A DNA stretch of 64,000 nucleotides from Acidobacteriota bacterium (GTDB taxonomy: Bacteria > Acidobacteriota > Vicinamibacteria > Vicinamibacterales > CAVVIG01), in contig JAOBWF010000146.1 of assembly GCA_025463215.1 (NCBI GenBank), positions 1-64,000 on the forward strand, given 5' to 3'. Position 1 is the first letter of the stretch. Each line of letters opens with the position of its first letter. Below, piece by piece: positions 1-9,268 of this stretch. Under the pieces are notes generated by a model. It made no database searches and was not told where the DNA came from. It worked only from the letters and a program-made list of their open reading frames with translations. Both the position numbers and the translations under genes were made by a program.

Positions 1-637
1 TGTTCGCGTTGCCGATGGCGGTGCGCACGTCGTCCAGGCTGAGGCCGTTGGCGGCCAGCGCGCGAGGGTTGGCCTGGATGCGCACGGCGGGTCGCTGGCC
101 GCCGCTGATGCTGACGAGGCCCACGCCGGGCAGCTGCGAGATCTTGGGCGCCAGCCGGGTGTCGGCAAGATCCTCGACCTTCGACAGCGGCAGCGCCGTC
201 GACGTCAACGCCAGCGTCAGGATCGGCGTGTCTGCGGGATTGGTCTTGCTGTAGGTCGGCGGCGTCGGCAGGTCGGCGGGCAGATACGTGCCGGACGCGT
301 TGATCGACTGCTGGACTTCCTGTTCCGCGACGTCGATGCTGAGGCTGAGGTCGAACTGCAGGGTAATCACCGAGCTCCCGTCGGAACTGGTCGATGTCAT
401 CTGCTGGAGCCCCGGCACCTGTCCGAATTGACGCTCGAGCGGCGCCGTCACCGACGAGGCCATCACGTCCGGGCTGGCACCCGGATAGAACGTGGTCACC
501 TGGATGGTGGGGTAGTCCACTTCCGGCAACGCCGAGATCGGCAGCAGCCGGTACGCCGCCGCACCCGCGAGCAGGACGCCGATCATCAGCATCGTGGTGG
601 CGACCGGCCGGAGAATGAAGATCCGTGAGGGGTTCAT
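1..637 (-). CDS. RND multidrug efflux permease, N-terminal part (cut by window edge)
   Basis: Only the first 212 codons are present; the frame stays open to the window edge. It begins [18 protein letters not shown], the cytoplasmic tail and first membrane helix of HAE1-type (MdtB/MdtC-like) pumps, followed by the periplasmic pore-domain signatures [36 protein letters not shown] and [10 protein letters not shown]. The family is a proton-driven inner-membrane trimer that passes drugs, bile-salt-like compounds or metabolites to an outer-membrane channel. Its ATG overlaps the stop of the preceding channel gene (ATGA), so it is the third gene of an adaptor-channel-pump operon. The substrate cannot be told from this fragment. 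Confidence 0.93.
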   Translation of the reverse strand, partial: MNPSRIFILRPVATTMLMIGVLLAGAAAYRLLPISALPEVDYPTIQVTTFYPGASPDVMASSVTAPLERQFGQVPGLQQMTSTSSDGSSVITLQFDLSLSIDVAEQEVQQSINASGTYLPADLPTPPTYSKTNPADTPILTLALTSTALPLSKVEDLADTRLAPKISQLPGVGLVSISGGQRPAVRIQANPRALAANGLSLDDVRTAIGNAN

Positions 638-2085
638 GTCGGGAACTGGGAGGCGTTCCAGCCTCCGCCGACCGCCTGGATCAGCAGCACGCTCGCGGTG
701 AGACGGCGCGTCAGCAGCGTGACCGCGGTCACCTCCGCGGTGAGCAGGGTGGCCTGGGCGATGATCACCGTCAGGTAACTCGCGGTGCCGGCGCGGTACT
801 GCGCGTCGGAGATCGCGAGCGCACGATTGGCCGCTTGCACGGTCTGCTGCACCTTGTCCGCTTCGTCCGACAGGATCCGCAGCGCAGCCAGGTTGTCCTC
901 GACCTGCTGCATGGCCGTCAGCACGGTCTGCCGATACGTTGCCACGGTGGCGTCGTAGGCGGCTTGCTGTTCCGCGACGATGCCGCGGCGGCGGCCCGCA
1001 TCGAAGAGCGTCGCCGCGAGCTGCGGCCCCACCGACCAGAAGCGGCTGGGCCACGTGAACCACTGGGCCAGGCTCGTGCCGGCGAACCCGGCGCTGCCGG
1101 TCAGACTCAGGTTCGGGTAGAAGGCCGCCATCGCAATCCCGATCTGTTCGTTGGCGGCGGCCACCTGCCGTTCGGTGCTCGCGATGTCGGGCCGCCGCTC
1201 CAGGAGCTCGGATGGAATTCCCACCGGAACGACCGGCGGCGCATTGATCAACGTCAGCGGCGGAATCGTGACCTCCGCGGGCGCCTGGCCAGTCAGGATG
1301 GCAATGGCGTGTTCGAACGCCGCGCGCTGGACGCCGAGGTCGATCATCTGCGCCTGGACGCCGTACAGCTGCGTCTCGGCCTGTGCGACATCGAGGTCCG
1401 ATGCGACGCCGAAGGTGAAGCGGTTCTGCGTCAGCGTCAGGTATTCGGTGTAGGACGCCGCGGTGCGCGTGAGCACCGCGACTTCTCCGTCGAGACCGTG
1501 CAGGCCGAAGTAGTCCTGCGCGAGCTCGGACTGGAAGAGCAGTCGCGCGTTCCCCACGTTTGCGGCAAGCGATTCGGCCGTCGCGGTACTGGCCGTCACA
1601 CCACGGCGGATGCTGCCCCAGAGGTCAGGCGCCCACGACGCGGTAAAGGGCATCGTGAACACCGTCGGATTCGATCCGTGCGAACTGATTCCCGCGCTGG
1701 TGGAGTTGCCCGTCGTGACCGCGGGATCAGCGGTAATGGTGGGGAACAGCGCGGCTCGGCTCACACGCACGGCGGCCTCGGCCTGGCGGTACAGCGCCTC
1801 GGCCTGCAGGACATTCTGATTCGACACGTCGACCTGCTCCTCGAGCGCGTTCAACGCCGCATCGTCGTACAGTTCCCACCAGCGGCCCTTCGCATACGCG
1901 TCGCGAGGCTGCGATGATTTCCACCCCGCCGCGGCCGCTTCCTGGAAGGGTGCGGGAGGCTGCTCCTTGAACGCCGCAGGTGAGGCGACGGACGGCTGCC
2001 TGTAGTTGGGCCCGATGGCGCATCCGGCCGCCGTCAGCGTCACGACCGTCAGGGCGCTCACGAACAGCGTCGGACGCGTCCTCAT
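634..2085 (-). CDS. Outer-membrane efflux lipoprotein (NodT/OprM family)
   Basis: 483 aa, normal for the family. The start at 2085 gives [22 protein letters not shown], a lipoprotein signal with the acylated Cys at residue 22; the longer upstream open frame has no such signal. The mature protein carries the family opening GPNYRQP and two TolC-type halves of long helices with short strand segments (for example [15 protein letters not shown] and [16 protein letters not shown]). It forms the trimeric outer-membrane and periplasmic channel for the RND pump. The start shares one base with the stop of the adaptor gene (TGATG) and its own stop overlaps the pump start (ATGA), which implies translational coupling. 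Confidence 0.93.
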   Translation of the reverse strand: MRTRPTLFVSALTVVTLTAAGCAIGPNYRQPSVASPAAFKEQPPAPFQEAAAAGWKSSQPRDAYAKGRWWELYDDAALNALEEQVDVSNQNVLQAEALYRQAEAAVRVSRAALFPTITADPAVTTGNSTSAGISSHGSNPTVFTMPFTASWAPDLWGSIRRGVTASTATAESLAANVGNARLLFQSELAQDYFGLHGLDGEVAVLTRTAASYTEYLTLTQNRFTFGVASDLDVAQAETQLYGVQAQMIDLGVQRAAFEHAIAILTGQAPAEVTIPPLTLINAPPVVPVGIPSELLERRPDIASTERQVAAANEQIGIAMAAFYPNLSLTGSAGFAGTSLAQWFTWPSRFWSVGPQLAATLFDAGRRRGIVAEQQAAYDATVATYRQTVLTAMQQVEDNLAALRILSDEADKVQQTVQAANRALAISDAQYRAGTASYLTVIIAQATLLTAEVTAVTLLTRRLTASVLLIQAVGGGWNASQFPT

Positions 2086-3299
2086 CACCGGACCGGTTGG
2101 TTGCCCGAATTGGCCGGTGGACTTACCGCGACCCTGGTTCCCTCCTGCAGTTTGTCGACGCCGGTCATGACCACGACATCCCCCGGCGCCAGGCCGGACA
2201 CGACTTCGGAGTCGTCGCCTTCCGTCGTGCCGATGGTGACGGGACGAACCGTGACAGCGGAATCCGCCTTGACGATGTAGACATAGGTCGCCTGCGAATT
2301 GCGCTGCACCGCGGCGGTCGGTACCAGGGTGACGCCGTGCTTTTCCTGGACCAGCAATCGTGCGTTCACGAACTGATTCGGGTACAGCGCGCCCTTCGCG
2401 TTCGCGAACATCGCTCGCAGCTTGATGGTGCCGGTCGTCGGATCGACCTCGTTGTCGAGCGTTGCCAGCCATCCTTGCCCGAGCTTCGTCGTGACGGCGC
2501 GATCGTACGCATCCACTTCGAGCTTCTGTCCCGCGGCGACTTTTCCGAGCACGACCTGCAGTTGATCTTCGGAGATGGTAAAGATGACGCTGATCGGATC
2601 CATCTGCGTGATCACGACCAACCCGTTCGTGTCGGCGGCGTGAACGATGTTTCCGGGGTCCACCAGCCGCAGCCCCACGCGGCCGCTGACCGGCGCGGCG
2701 ATTGTGCAATAGGCGAGATTGACCTTGGCATTTGCAATCTGTCCCTGATCGATCGTCACCACGCCCTCGCTCTGATGCACCGTCGCTTGTTGCGTGGCCA
2801 GCTGTTGCTCCGGCACCGCCTTCAGCGGGACCAGCTGTTGATAGCGGGCGAGGTCGGTCCGCGCGTTCTCGAGCGTCGCCTGGTCCCTGATCAGTTGACC
2901 TTCCGCCTGGGTCAGGGCCGCCTGGAACGGCCGGTCGTCAATCTCCACCAACAGGTCCCCCTTGTGAACCGTGTCGCCTTCGCGATAGCGGACGCTCATC
3001 AGCTGCCCGTCGACAAGGGTGCGGATCGTCACCGTCGCCAGCGGCGTCACGGCGCCGAGGCCGGTGTAAAACACGCCGATGTTTCCGGTGCGGGCGGTCG
3101 CCGCCGTCACCGGCAGCAGTGCCGCGGCGCCAGGCGCCGCGCTACTCGACATGCCGCCGGCCCGTTTCGGCCACAACACATACGCGCAGACCACGAGCAG
3201 CAGCGGAGCCGACACCCACAGCCAGCGCCGCCGGTGACGGTTGATCGGTCTGTGTTCAGGCACGTCCGTTGACGGCGCGATGCCGGCCGTTCCGATCAT
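2085..3299 (-). CDS. RND efflux periplasmic adaptor (MdtA/HlyD family)
   Basis: 404 aa from the ATG at 3299. A basic N-terminus (about residues 18-26) precedes one membrane helix (about 27-43), then a beta-barrel and lipoyl region (TVTIRTLVDGQLMSV, GDTVHKGDLLVEID), an alpha-hairpin of about 60 residues, the second lipoyl half (CTIAAPVSGRVGLRLVDPG) and the membrane-proximal domain. It bridges the inner-membrane pump and the outer-membrane channel. The MdtA-like sequence together with the partial pump suggests an MdtABC-type system. The ATG overlaps the stop of a 49-codon frame just upstream (ATGA). A start 50 codons further upstream is open but places an unlikely Arg/His-rich tail before the helix. 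Confidence 0.9.
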   Translation of the reverse strand: MIGTAGIAPSTDVPEHRPINRHRRRWLWVSAPLLLVVCAYVLWPKRAGGMSSSAAPGAAALLPVTAATARTGNIGVFYTGLGAVTPLATVTIRTLVDGQLMSVRYREGDTVHKGDLLVEIDDRPFQAALTQAEGQLIRDQATLENARTDLARYQQLVPLKAVPEQQLATQQATVHQSEGVVTIDQGQIANAKVNLAYCTIAAPVSGRVGLRLVDPGNIVHAADTNGLVVITQMDPISVIFTISEDQLQVVLGKVAAGQKLEVDAYDRAVTTKLGQGWLATLDNEVDPTTGTIKLRAMFANAKGALYPNQFVNARLLVQEKHGVTLVPTAAVQRNSQATYVYIVKADSAVTVRPVTIGTTEGDDSEVVSGLAPGDVVVMTGVDKLQEGTRVAVSPPANSGNQPVR

Positions 3300-3445
3300 G
3301 GCGAGAAGCCGCCGCGCAGCTGTATGCCGTCGTGAATGCGTTGTTGAATGCGATGAATGAGGGTCGGCATCGCGCGCGAGAGCGGATACGGGGCGAAGAC
3401 GACCGACACCATGAATCCGGCGTCGCGTGCTGACGTCTGCGTCAT
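3296..3445 (-). CDS. Possible 49-aa leader protein of the efflux operon
   Basis: A short frame starts at an ATG preceded by a GGTGA motif about five bases away and ends in a TGA overlapping the adaptor start (ATGA). The product (MTQTSARDAGFMVSVVFA through to RGGFSP) has no membrane segment, signal or domain I recognise. The overlap and ribosome-binding site are what suggest it is translated, perhaps to couple translation of the adaptor. It could also be a chance frame in GC-rich DNA, so confidence is low. Confidence 0.33.
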   Translation of the reverse strand: MTQTSARDAGFMVSVVFAPYPLSRAMPTLIHRIQQRIHDGIQLRGGFSP

Positions 3446-3855
3446 CCAATCACCGCCCTTCCCCCCGTGCACCATCTGGACGGGGCAAGGCGAGGGCCAT
3501 CGGCATTGCTGACGAACGCCTGGCACGGCGGCTCGCGTACCTGTGTGGAAACCCGCAACGTTGTGCGCACGGATGTGCGGATCACCGCGGGGCGCCCGAC
3601 GCCTTCGTCGAGTGTGGCGCCGGAAGACGTGCGCGTCTGGCAATTCGGGACGCCGATTGGAGGAACGAAAAGTGGAGGTGGTTGGAGTACGGCGCGGCCG
3701 AGCCTCTAAACGAAGGTGATAGGAGTGAGTCGCCGAGTTCTACTGGTCGTCGGGGTTCTGGGCAGGATTGATCCGGCCATGGATTTCCGGCGTCGCGCGG
3801 CGACGAGGATTCCGACGGAAGGGCCGCGGAAAATCGACGGGCCTCCCGCCTCGCC
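3446..3855. other. Intergenic region between the RND operon and the DUF1028 gene
   Basis: About 410 bases without a convincing gene. It must hold the promoter of the leftward efflux operon, but I see no clear -35/-10 pair and no TetR-like operator. A short plus-strand frame beginning near 3716 overlaps the end of the next gene by about 100 bases and looks accidental. Confidence 0.5.
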
Positions 3856-4935
3856 CTACTGTCCGCCCGTCCCCTTCGGACCGCCGACGATGATCAGCCG
3901 CTTGAACTCCGGCAGGTCCCGCATTTTCGCGAACAGTGGATCGACGGCTGCTTGACGCGCGAGATTGGGGTGCAATCGCACGGCCTCGCGCAACGGCACC
4001 AGGGCCTGCAGCGGCCGATCGGCCTGCGAGTAGCGCTGTGCCAGTGCGTAATGTAGAGCGTCGCTGTTCGGCTGGATATCCAGCGCCTTCCGCTGCTCGG
4101 TGATGGCTTCGTCGAACTTTCCCTGGCCTGCGAGCAGGGCGGAATGGTCGGTCAGCCGTCTCGGCACGCCGAGGTTGATGTTCAACAGCCGCCGCAGCTC
4201 CTTGAACGGATCCACCGCGTCATCGATGCGCAGATCCACGATGCGATCGACGACGACGTTCGATCCCGGCGGGACTGGCCGGACGACCAGCAGGCCAGCT
4301 GACTGCATGCCGCGCGTGTCGCCGCCGGCGGACTGTCCGGCATCGAGCGCGTCCATCAATCGCTCGGCCATCGTCCCCGTGCCCTGCTCGTAGGCGCGCG
4401 CCATGTTTTTCAGCACGTCTTCGCTCGCGAGCGTGTTGCCCTGGACCGAGAAATTGGTGCCGGTGATGTGACCCGCATAGCCGCCGAGATGGATCGGATC
4501 GGCGGTGTCGGCGTTGCGATCGATCACGTGCTTACCGGTATAGACCGCTGACCGCCCGGTGGCGTCAATCACCGCCACCTGACGCGTGTCGCGGCCGGGA
4601 TCCTCGTCCGTGATCCGCTTGATGACGTCAGCCGGGCTCAATCCTTGTTTGAGGAGTTCGATCGCCTTTGGCCCATACAGCCGGTTCGCTGCGGCCTGGG
4701 TCGCAACGGCGCCGACGCCGGGAACGGCGTACGGCACCGCGGCACCGGCCGTAAACGCGTGCGACTGGACGGCGACGCCGAAATCCTTCGTCGTCGGATC
4801 GAAGGCGATGATTGAAAACGTGGCGAACCAGCGCGCCGGCTTCGAGGGATCGTCGACGCCGGCATCAATCGTCTGGCCAAAGACACGCGCCGTCCCGACC
4901 AGCGACAACATCAACAACAATACGGTACGGCTCAT
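3856..4935 (-). CDS. Secreted DUF1028 (Ntn-hydrolase-like) protein with C-terminal TPR
   Basis: 359 aa. The start at 4935 has a GAGG motif in front and gives a signal peptide, MSRTVLLLMLSLVGTARVFG. The DUF1028 domain follows (about residues 35-260): ATFSIIAFDPTTKDFGVAV, PGVGAVATQAAANRLYGP, the RQVAVIDATGRSAVYTG strand and NFSVQGNTL. These proteins have the fold of N-terminal-nucleophile hydrolases but their substrates are unknown. About 90 residues at the C-terminus form tetratricopeptide-like helices (KFDEAITEQRKALDIQPNS, DRPLQALVPLREAVRLHP), probably for protein contact. It lies 61 bases downstream of the TonB-dependent receptor on the same strand, so the two are probably co-transcribed. 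Confidence 0.85.
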   Translation of the reverse strand: MSRTVLLLMLSLVGTARVFGQTIDAGVDDPSKPARWFATFSIIAFDPTTKDFGVAVQSHAFTAGAAVPYAVPGVGAVATQAAANRLYGPKAIELLKQGLSPADVIKRITDEDPGRDTRQVAVIDATGRSAVYTGKHVIDRNADTADPIHLGGYAGHITGTNFSVQGNTLASEDVLKNMARAYEQGTGTMAERLMDALDAGQSAGGDTRGMQSAGLLVVRPVPPGSNVVVDRIVDLRIDDAVDPFKELRRLLNINLGVPRRLTDHSALLAGQGKFDEAITEQRKALDIQPNSDALHYALAQRYSQADRPLQALVPLREAVRLHPNLARQAAVDPLFAKMRDLPEFKRLIIVGGPKGTGGQ

Positions 4936-4996
4936 GGGGGCCCTCAATGTCGCTCCATTGGTCAGCAGGTGGTGACGGTGCTTCATACTTCCAGCC

Positions 4997-7816
4997 CTAG
5001 AAGAGGAAACGGGCGCTGATCCGGAAGATCCGCGGGGCCGGGATTGCCTCCGCGGTGGCCGCGCCTGTGCCGCTGGGCAGCGGTTTCAGGTAGTTCGGGC
5101 CGTTGGTGTTGACCTGGCTCAGGACGACGTTCGAGTTCAGCATGTTGAAGCCATCGAGCATGCCCTCGATCGAGCGCTTACCCACCTTCACCACTTTGGA
5201 GGCCCGGAGATTCAGCAGCCGCACCGAATCGTACCGGCCGGCATGGCCGTCGACTGTGACGTTGACCAGAGTATTCAACGCGTCGCGCGCCTGCACGACG
5301 CGCGGATAGTATGCGCCGCTCTGCGCGGTATACGTCGCGGAGAGCTTGAGCGCCCACGGCAGTCGGTCGTAGAGGCCACTGAGGTGAAGCTGCTGGTTGG
5401 TTTCAGGCAGCGACCACAGGTACAGGTTCTCGTTCGGATTCTGCGCCGTGTTGTTCTGCCACGTGTGACGATCGAGGGAGTAGGAGATCAGGGCCGACCA
5501 GCCTGTCGAGTACCGTTTGTTGAGCGTCGCCTCGAAAGCCGTGTACCGATCGGTGCGGAGTCCGTTGGTATAGAGGGTGCTCACGACGCCGAAATTCGGA
5601 TACGACCGCGGCACGGAAAAGACATTCACGGTGCTATCGTCGGCCGTGCCGACGATATTGTCGCGTCCCGGATCGACGGCGGTTCGGAGGTCGGTGTAGG
5701 CGGCGTACGGCAGCGCCGTGTTGATGGTCTGACTCAGGTTCGAGTCGGTCTTGCGCACGCCGTTGAGCCGCAGCACGACGTCGCGGCTGAGGCCGAGGTC
5801 GACGCCGCCGGAAAATTCCTCTTCGACGAACGGCTTCGTGTTCGGGTCGATGAGCAGATTACCGGCGCCGCCGGTCACCGACGTCAGATTCGCAGCGACC
5901 GGGACATACGGAATGGTACCGTCCCAGCGCGTGTAGGTCGAGGTCCGGACCGCGGCCGGGTTGACCGAGCCCGCAACCGGACCGCTCGCCGCGGTGATCG
6001 AGGAGCCGGACGCGCCGTAGCGGCCATAGCTGGCCTTGAGCGCGACACGACTGGTCCCGAAGACGTCGTAGATCGCCGACAGCCGCGGCGACCAGGAGTT
6101 ATACGACGGGAAGTCGTGATTTTCGGGATAGAGCAGCTTGGTCGCGAACGGTCCGGTTCCCGGGTTGCCCTGTGCCGGCAGCCACGACGCATAGCGGTCG
6201 AAGCGGATGCCGACGTTCACCGTCAACCGCTGGCGGATCCCGATGTTGTCGTTCAGAAACCAGGAGTTGTACCGGGTGCCGCTATTGGTGCTGTTCGGAT
6301 AGTCCAGCACCTGCACCGAATCCGGGTGCAGGAAATAGTTGGTATCGGTGGTCACGCTCCGGTACTGATAGACCTGCTGATTCGGGTAGCCGGTAAAGTC
6401 GACCAGCGAGGTGCCGCTGTAGCCGAGCGTACCCGACTTGACCTCATGGCTCGCGCCGCGCAGTTCGGTGAACCAGTTCCACGTCCCGTTCCATCCCCAC
6501 CGCACCGGCGTCCGGTCTTGCTGCAGGAACGCGCCGCGCGTCTGGGTCGTCGTCAGATCGACGCGCCGGACATCGGTCGTCCACGGCACGTCTGGCCACC
6601 AGTATCCCGAACGGCTGCCGCTCGCCTCGAGCGTCATCGTCTTGGAAAGGATCTGATTCCAGCGAACGACCGGCCCGATTTGATCGGTACTGTTCTGATT
6701 CTCGGACGCCTCGAGGGTGACGAACGGGCTTGCGCCCCGATACGGCTGATGCTTGCGGCTGATGAGGTCGGACACCTCGAGCTTGCCGTTGCCTGTCGCC
6801 TGATACGTCATCTTGAACGTGCCGCTGTCGATCGTCGTGAAAAACACCGCCTGCTGGCCGGTGCTCTCGCTGACGAACCCGGGAATCAGGAGGCCCGAGT
6901 ACGTCCGCCCGTACGCGCCATAGAACCACAGCTTGTCGTGGACGATCGGACCGCCGAGATCGGCGTGGTAGTCGTTGTACCTGGTGAACTGGTTCGTGCC
7001 CGCCGAGTAGCCGCGGTCGAGCAGCGCCTGATCGACGTTGCTGCCCTGGAACGCGCCCGTCTCGTAGGCGGCGAGATAGGTGCCGTGAAAGGCATTGCTG
7101 CCGGATTTGACCAGGAAGTTCAAGGACAACCCCGGCGTCTGGCCGTCGGCGCCCTTGGCCGCGGTCGCGGCCAGCACCGATTGGTAACTGTCGTAGTCGC
7201 CGAAGTGCTGATCCCACACCGCGCCTTCATAGCGCGCCAGTTCGTCACCGCTGCGGCCGTACGAGTTGGCGCCGGTCGTGGTCGATCCGCCGACGGTATT
7301 GCCGCCGACGTCGAACTGCGTCGAGGTCAGGCCGGGCACCAGCATCGCCAGCCCGCGGATGCCGCGGGCGTATGGCAGATCCTGCAGCTTCTCCTGATCC
7401 CAGTTCGTGGCGATGGTCGTCGCCTTGACATCGATCGCCGGCGTCTGGCTGACGACGGTGACCGATGCCTCGAGACCGGCGACCTCGAGGCGGCCGTTCA
7501 CGGACATCGTGGCGCCGGGCGTGACGGCGACGCGTTCAATCGTCAGGGTGGCGAATCCCGAGAGCGTCAGGGTGACCCGGTATTCGCCCGGGGGCAACAG
7601 CGTGAATTGGTACGCCCCCTGTCCGTCGGTCACCGTGGTCCGCTCGCCGCCGATCATGGCGGGGCTGGTGATTGCCACGGTGACGCCAGGCAGCAGGCCG
7701 CCACTGGCATCGGAGGCGCGACCCGTGATCGTCGCCGTCGTCTGCTGCGCTTCAGCGGTGCACGTCGAGAGCAGCGTCACCAAGATCCATCCAACCAGAC
7801 GTCGCCGTGTTCCCAT
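4997..7816 (-). CDS. TonB-dependent receptor with carboxypeptidase-regulatory-like N-domain
   Basis: 939 aa from the ATG at 7816, which has AGGAGA about eight bases upstream and gives the signal peptide MGTRRRLVGWILVTLLST. Residues about 25-110 are a CarboxypepD_reg-like beta-sandwich (ITGRASDASGGLLPGVTV, PPGEYRVTLTLSGFATL). A plug domain follows to about residue 230, then a long beta-barrel ending in the aromatic outer-membrane signature ISARFLF. This architecture (Oar-like) is heavily expanded in Acidobacteria and imports large ligands, often glycans or peptides, with TonB energy. No TonB box was identified with confidence. The two DUF1028 proteins on either side suggest a substrate they process. 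Confidence 0.9.
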   Translation of the reverse strand: MGTRRRLVGWILVTLLSTCTAEAQQTTATITGRASDASGGLLPGVTVAITSPAMIGGERTTVTDGQGAYQFTLLPPGEYRVTLTLSGFATLTIERVAVTPGATMSVNGRLEVAGLEASVTVVSQTPAIDVKATTIATNWDQEKLQDLPYARGIRGLAMLVPGLTSTQFDVGGNTVGGSTTTGANSYGRSGDELARYEGAVWDQHFGDYDSYQSVLAATAAKGADGQTPGLSLNFLVKSGSNAFHGTYLAAYETGAFQGSNVDQALLDRGYSAGTNQFTRYNDYHADLGGPIVHDKLWFYGAYGRTYSGLLIPGFVSESTGQQAVFFTTIDSGTFKMTYQATGNGKLEVSDLISRKHQPYRGASPFVTLEASENQNSTDQIGPVVRWNQILSKTMTLEASGSRSGYWWPDVPWTTDVRRVDLTTTQTRGAFLQQDRTPVRWGWNGTWNWFTELRGASHEVKSGTLGYSGTSLVDFTGYPNQQVYQYRSVTTDTNYFLHPDSVQVLDYPNSTNSGTRYNSWFLNDNIGIRQRLTVNVGIRFDRYASWLPAQGNPGTGPFATKLLYPENHDFPSYNSWSPRLSAIYDVFGTSRVALKASYGRYGASGSSITAASGPVAGSVNPAAVRTSTYTRWDGTIPYVPVAANLTSVTGGAGNLLIDPNTKPFVEEEFSGGVDLGLSRDVVLRLNGVRKTDSNLSQTINTALPYAAYTDLRTAVDPGRDNIVGTADDSTVNVFSVPRSYPNFGVVSTLYTNGLRTDRYTAFEATLNKRYSTGWSALISYSLDRHTWQNNTAQNPNENLYLWSLPETNQQLHLSGLYDRLPWALKLSATYTAQSGAYYPRVVQARDALNTLVNVTVDGHAGRYDSVRLLNLRASKVVKVGKRSIEGMLDGFNMLNSNVVLSQVNTNGPNYLKPLPSGTGAATAEAIPAPRIFRISARFLF

Positions 7817-8155
7817 AACAGACTCTCCTCGCAATCGTGCAGCTCGAATGTGAAGCGACAGCGACGGTCCTGATGGCTCGATACGTCAGTCGCACTGTAA
7901 TCGATCCGTGCAACACAATCGCCACACTTTTTTTGCATGCCGGACGATTATGCGAACGTTTGTCGCGGAAGACGGACACACACAACGACAAGAACGTCGC
8001 ATTGCCCTGATGCGGCCGACATTTGTGTCGCGAGACATGCAGATCGTTGCTCGCTGAGCCGCATCATCGCGCCGGCCTGCTGCGTGAGCGACGCAACCAA
8101 CGCCGGCAATGCGAGTAGAATCCGTGAACATTTTCAATTTCACCGAGGGGATGCC
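7817..8155. promoter_or_regulatory. Divergent promoter region of the receptor and second DUF1028 gene
   Basis: 339 bases between two divergently read genes with no credible gene inside. A TAGAAT at 8116-8121 could be the -10 of the rightward gene, whose ATG at 8156 follows a GAGGGG motif. A CATAAT on the minus strand near 7946 could serve the receptor. No good -35 boxes are visible, so both assignments are weak. Confidence 0.4.
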
Positions 8156-9019
8156 ATGAAAAGAGTGCTGCTCGCAATCATCATCATGCTGACGGTTCAT
8201 TCGCGGGCGTGGGCGACGTGGTCGGTGATCGCGATCGACAAGAAAACCGGGCAGGTCATCGTCGCGTCCGCCACCTGCGTGGCGCAGGCGGGCTTTCCCA
8301 AGCGCCAGCCGATCGGATCGCGTGATCTGATGGACCTGCAGGCGGTGATCGTGCCGGGGGTTGGGGTCGCCGCCTGCCAGGCCGGAGCCGACAACACCCA
8401 CAAGAATCAGATGACCGTGTTCGAGGAGCTCAAGAAGGGTACCGATCCGAAGAAGATCATCGAGATCCTGCGCATGGACCCGGACATCGAGCGGCGGCAG
8501 TTCGGCATCCTCGACATGCAGGGACGGACGGCCGGCCACAACGGCGCCGGCAATTCGAACGCGTCGCTCTACGTGCCCGGTCATGTCGGCGATTTCTATT
8601 TCCAGGTGCAGGGCAACACGCTCTTCAGCGATCAGGTGATGTACGAGGCGGCGCTGGCGTTCACGCGCGCGAAAGGGACGCTGGCCGACCACGTGATGGC
8701 GGCGATGGAAGCGGCGGATGCGAAGGGCGGGGACAAGCGGTGCAACTGCGAGACCGATCCCAAGCCCGCCGCGCCATGCGACGAGAAGACCGCGCACGTC
8801 GCCTACATCGTGATCGCGAACAAAGAAGACCGCACCGAGAAGTCGCACAACCAGGGCACCTACTACGCCTATCTTCGGGTCACCGACGAGGACATCGAAC
8901 GGGGCGAGAACGCGAATCCGGTGAAGACGCTGCGGATGCGCTATGACGCGTGGAAGAAGTCCGGCAGCAAGCCATTCACGACGGTGCCGACGATCGGGTT
9001 GAGCGCAGCGAAGCAGTGA
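8156..9019 (+). CDS. Secreted DUF1028 (Ntn-hydrolase-like) protein
   Basis: 287 aa. The chosen ATG has GAGGGG in front and opens a clean signal peptide, MKRVLLAIIIMLTVHSRAWA. Predicted signal-peptidase cleavage after AWA would leave Thr21 as the first mature residue of TWSVIAIDKKTGQVIVAS. That matches the position where Ntn hydrolases carry their nucleophile and aligns with ATFSIIAFD of the other DUF1028 protein in this window. FQVQGNTL and VPGVGVAACQAG are family motifs. A Cys-containing insert (KRCNCETDPKPAAPC, about residues 196-210) is absent from the paralogue. The substrate is unknown; the neighbouring receptor suggests a periplasmic or extracellular role in degrading what it imports. 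Confidence 0.82.
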   Translation: MKRVLLAIIIMLTVHSRAWATWSVIAIDKKTGQVIVASATCVAQAGFPKRQPIGSRDLMDLQAVIVPGVGVAACQAGADNTHKNQMTVFEELKKGTDPKKIIEILRMDPDIERRQFGILDMQGRTAGHNGAGNSNASLYVPGHVGDFYFQVQGNTLFSDQVMYEAALAFTRAKGTLADHVMAAMEAADAKGGDKRCNCETDPKPAAPCDEKTAHVAYIVIANKEDRTEKSHNQGTYYAYLRVTDEDIERGENANPVKTLRMRYDAWKKSGSKPFTTVPTIGLSAAKQ

Positions 9020-9115
9020 TCGCGGCGCACGAGCGCGGCGTCTCGACGATTACGCTTCGCACGAGTGCGACGGCGGTCCGGCCAAACGCGGGGCCTTGCA
9101 TCGCGGCTGAGTCAC

Positions 9116-9217
9116 TGGTTCGCCATCAACGGCAGGATCCAGAGGCGACGTAAGGAAGTCGGCATCTTCTTGCGGCCACCGTCATCCTCTGCCAAGATCG
9201 CCGACACGGATCGGTGA
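9116..9217 (+). pseudogene. Relic of an IS256/Mutator-type transposase C-terminus
   Basis: A 33-codon open stretch reads WFAINGRIQRRRKEVGIF and then loses similarity before a stop. The motif resembles the C-terminal N-G-x-I-[QR]-R-R-x-x-V-V-G-I-F-P-N segment of IS256-family transposases. The rest of the gene and any terminal inverted repeats are missing, so this is at most a remnant of an old insertion. The rest of the 9020-9268 spacer holds nothing I recognise. The call rests on one short motif. Confidence 0.38.
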
Positions 9218-9268
9218 ACACCAGCACCGCGGCGACTCTCTGCCGCTTCAATTCAAAGGATGGGCGAA

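Noticed and set aside
3716-3955. Short plus-strand frame with hydrophobic start (VSRRVLLVVGVLG)
   Set aside because: It overlaps the end of the DUF1028 gene by about 100 bases and becomes Arg/Pro-rich shadow sequence.
5243-7873. Long plus-strand open frame (about 870 codons) opposite the TonB-dependent receptor
   Set aside because: The translation is Arg/Gly/Val-rich without domains, and the opposite strand carries a full receptor. Long antisense frames are expected at this GC content. Similar frames opposite the OMF, LytS and CheA genes were dropped for the same reason.
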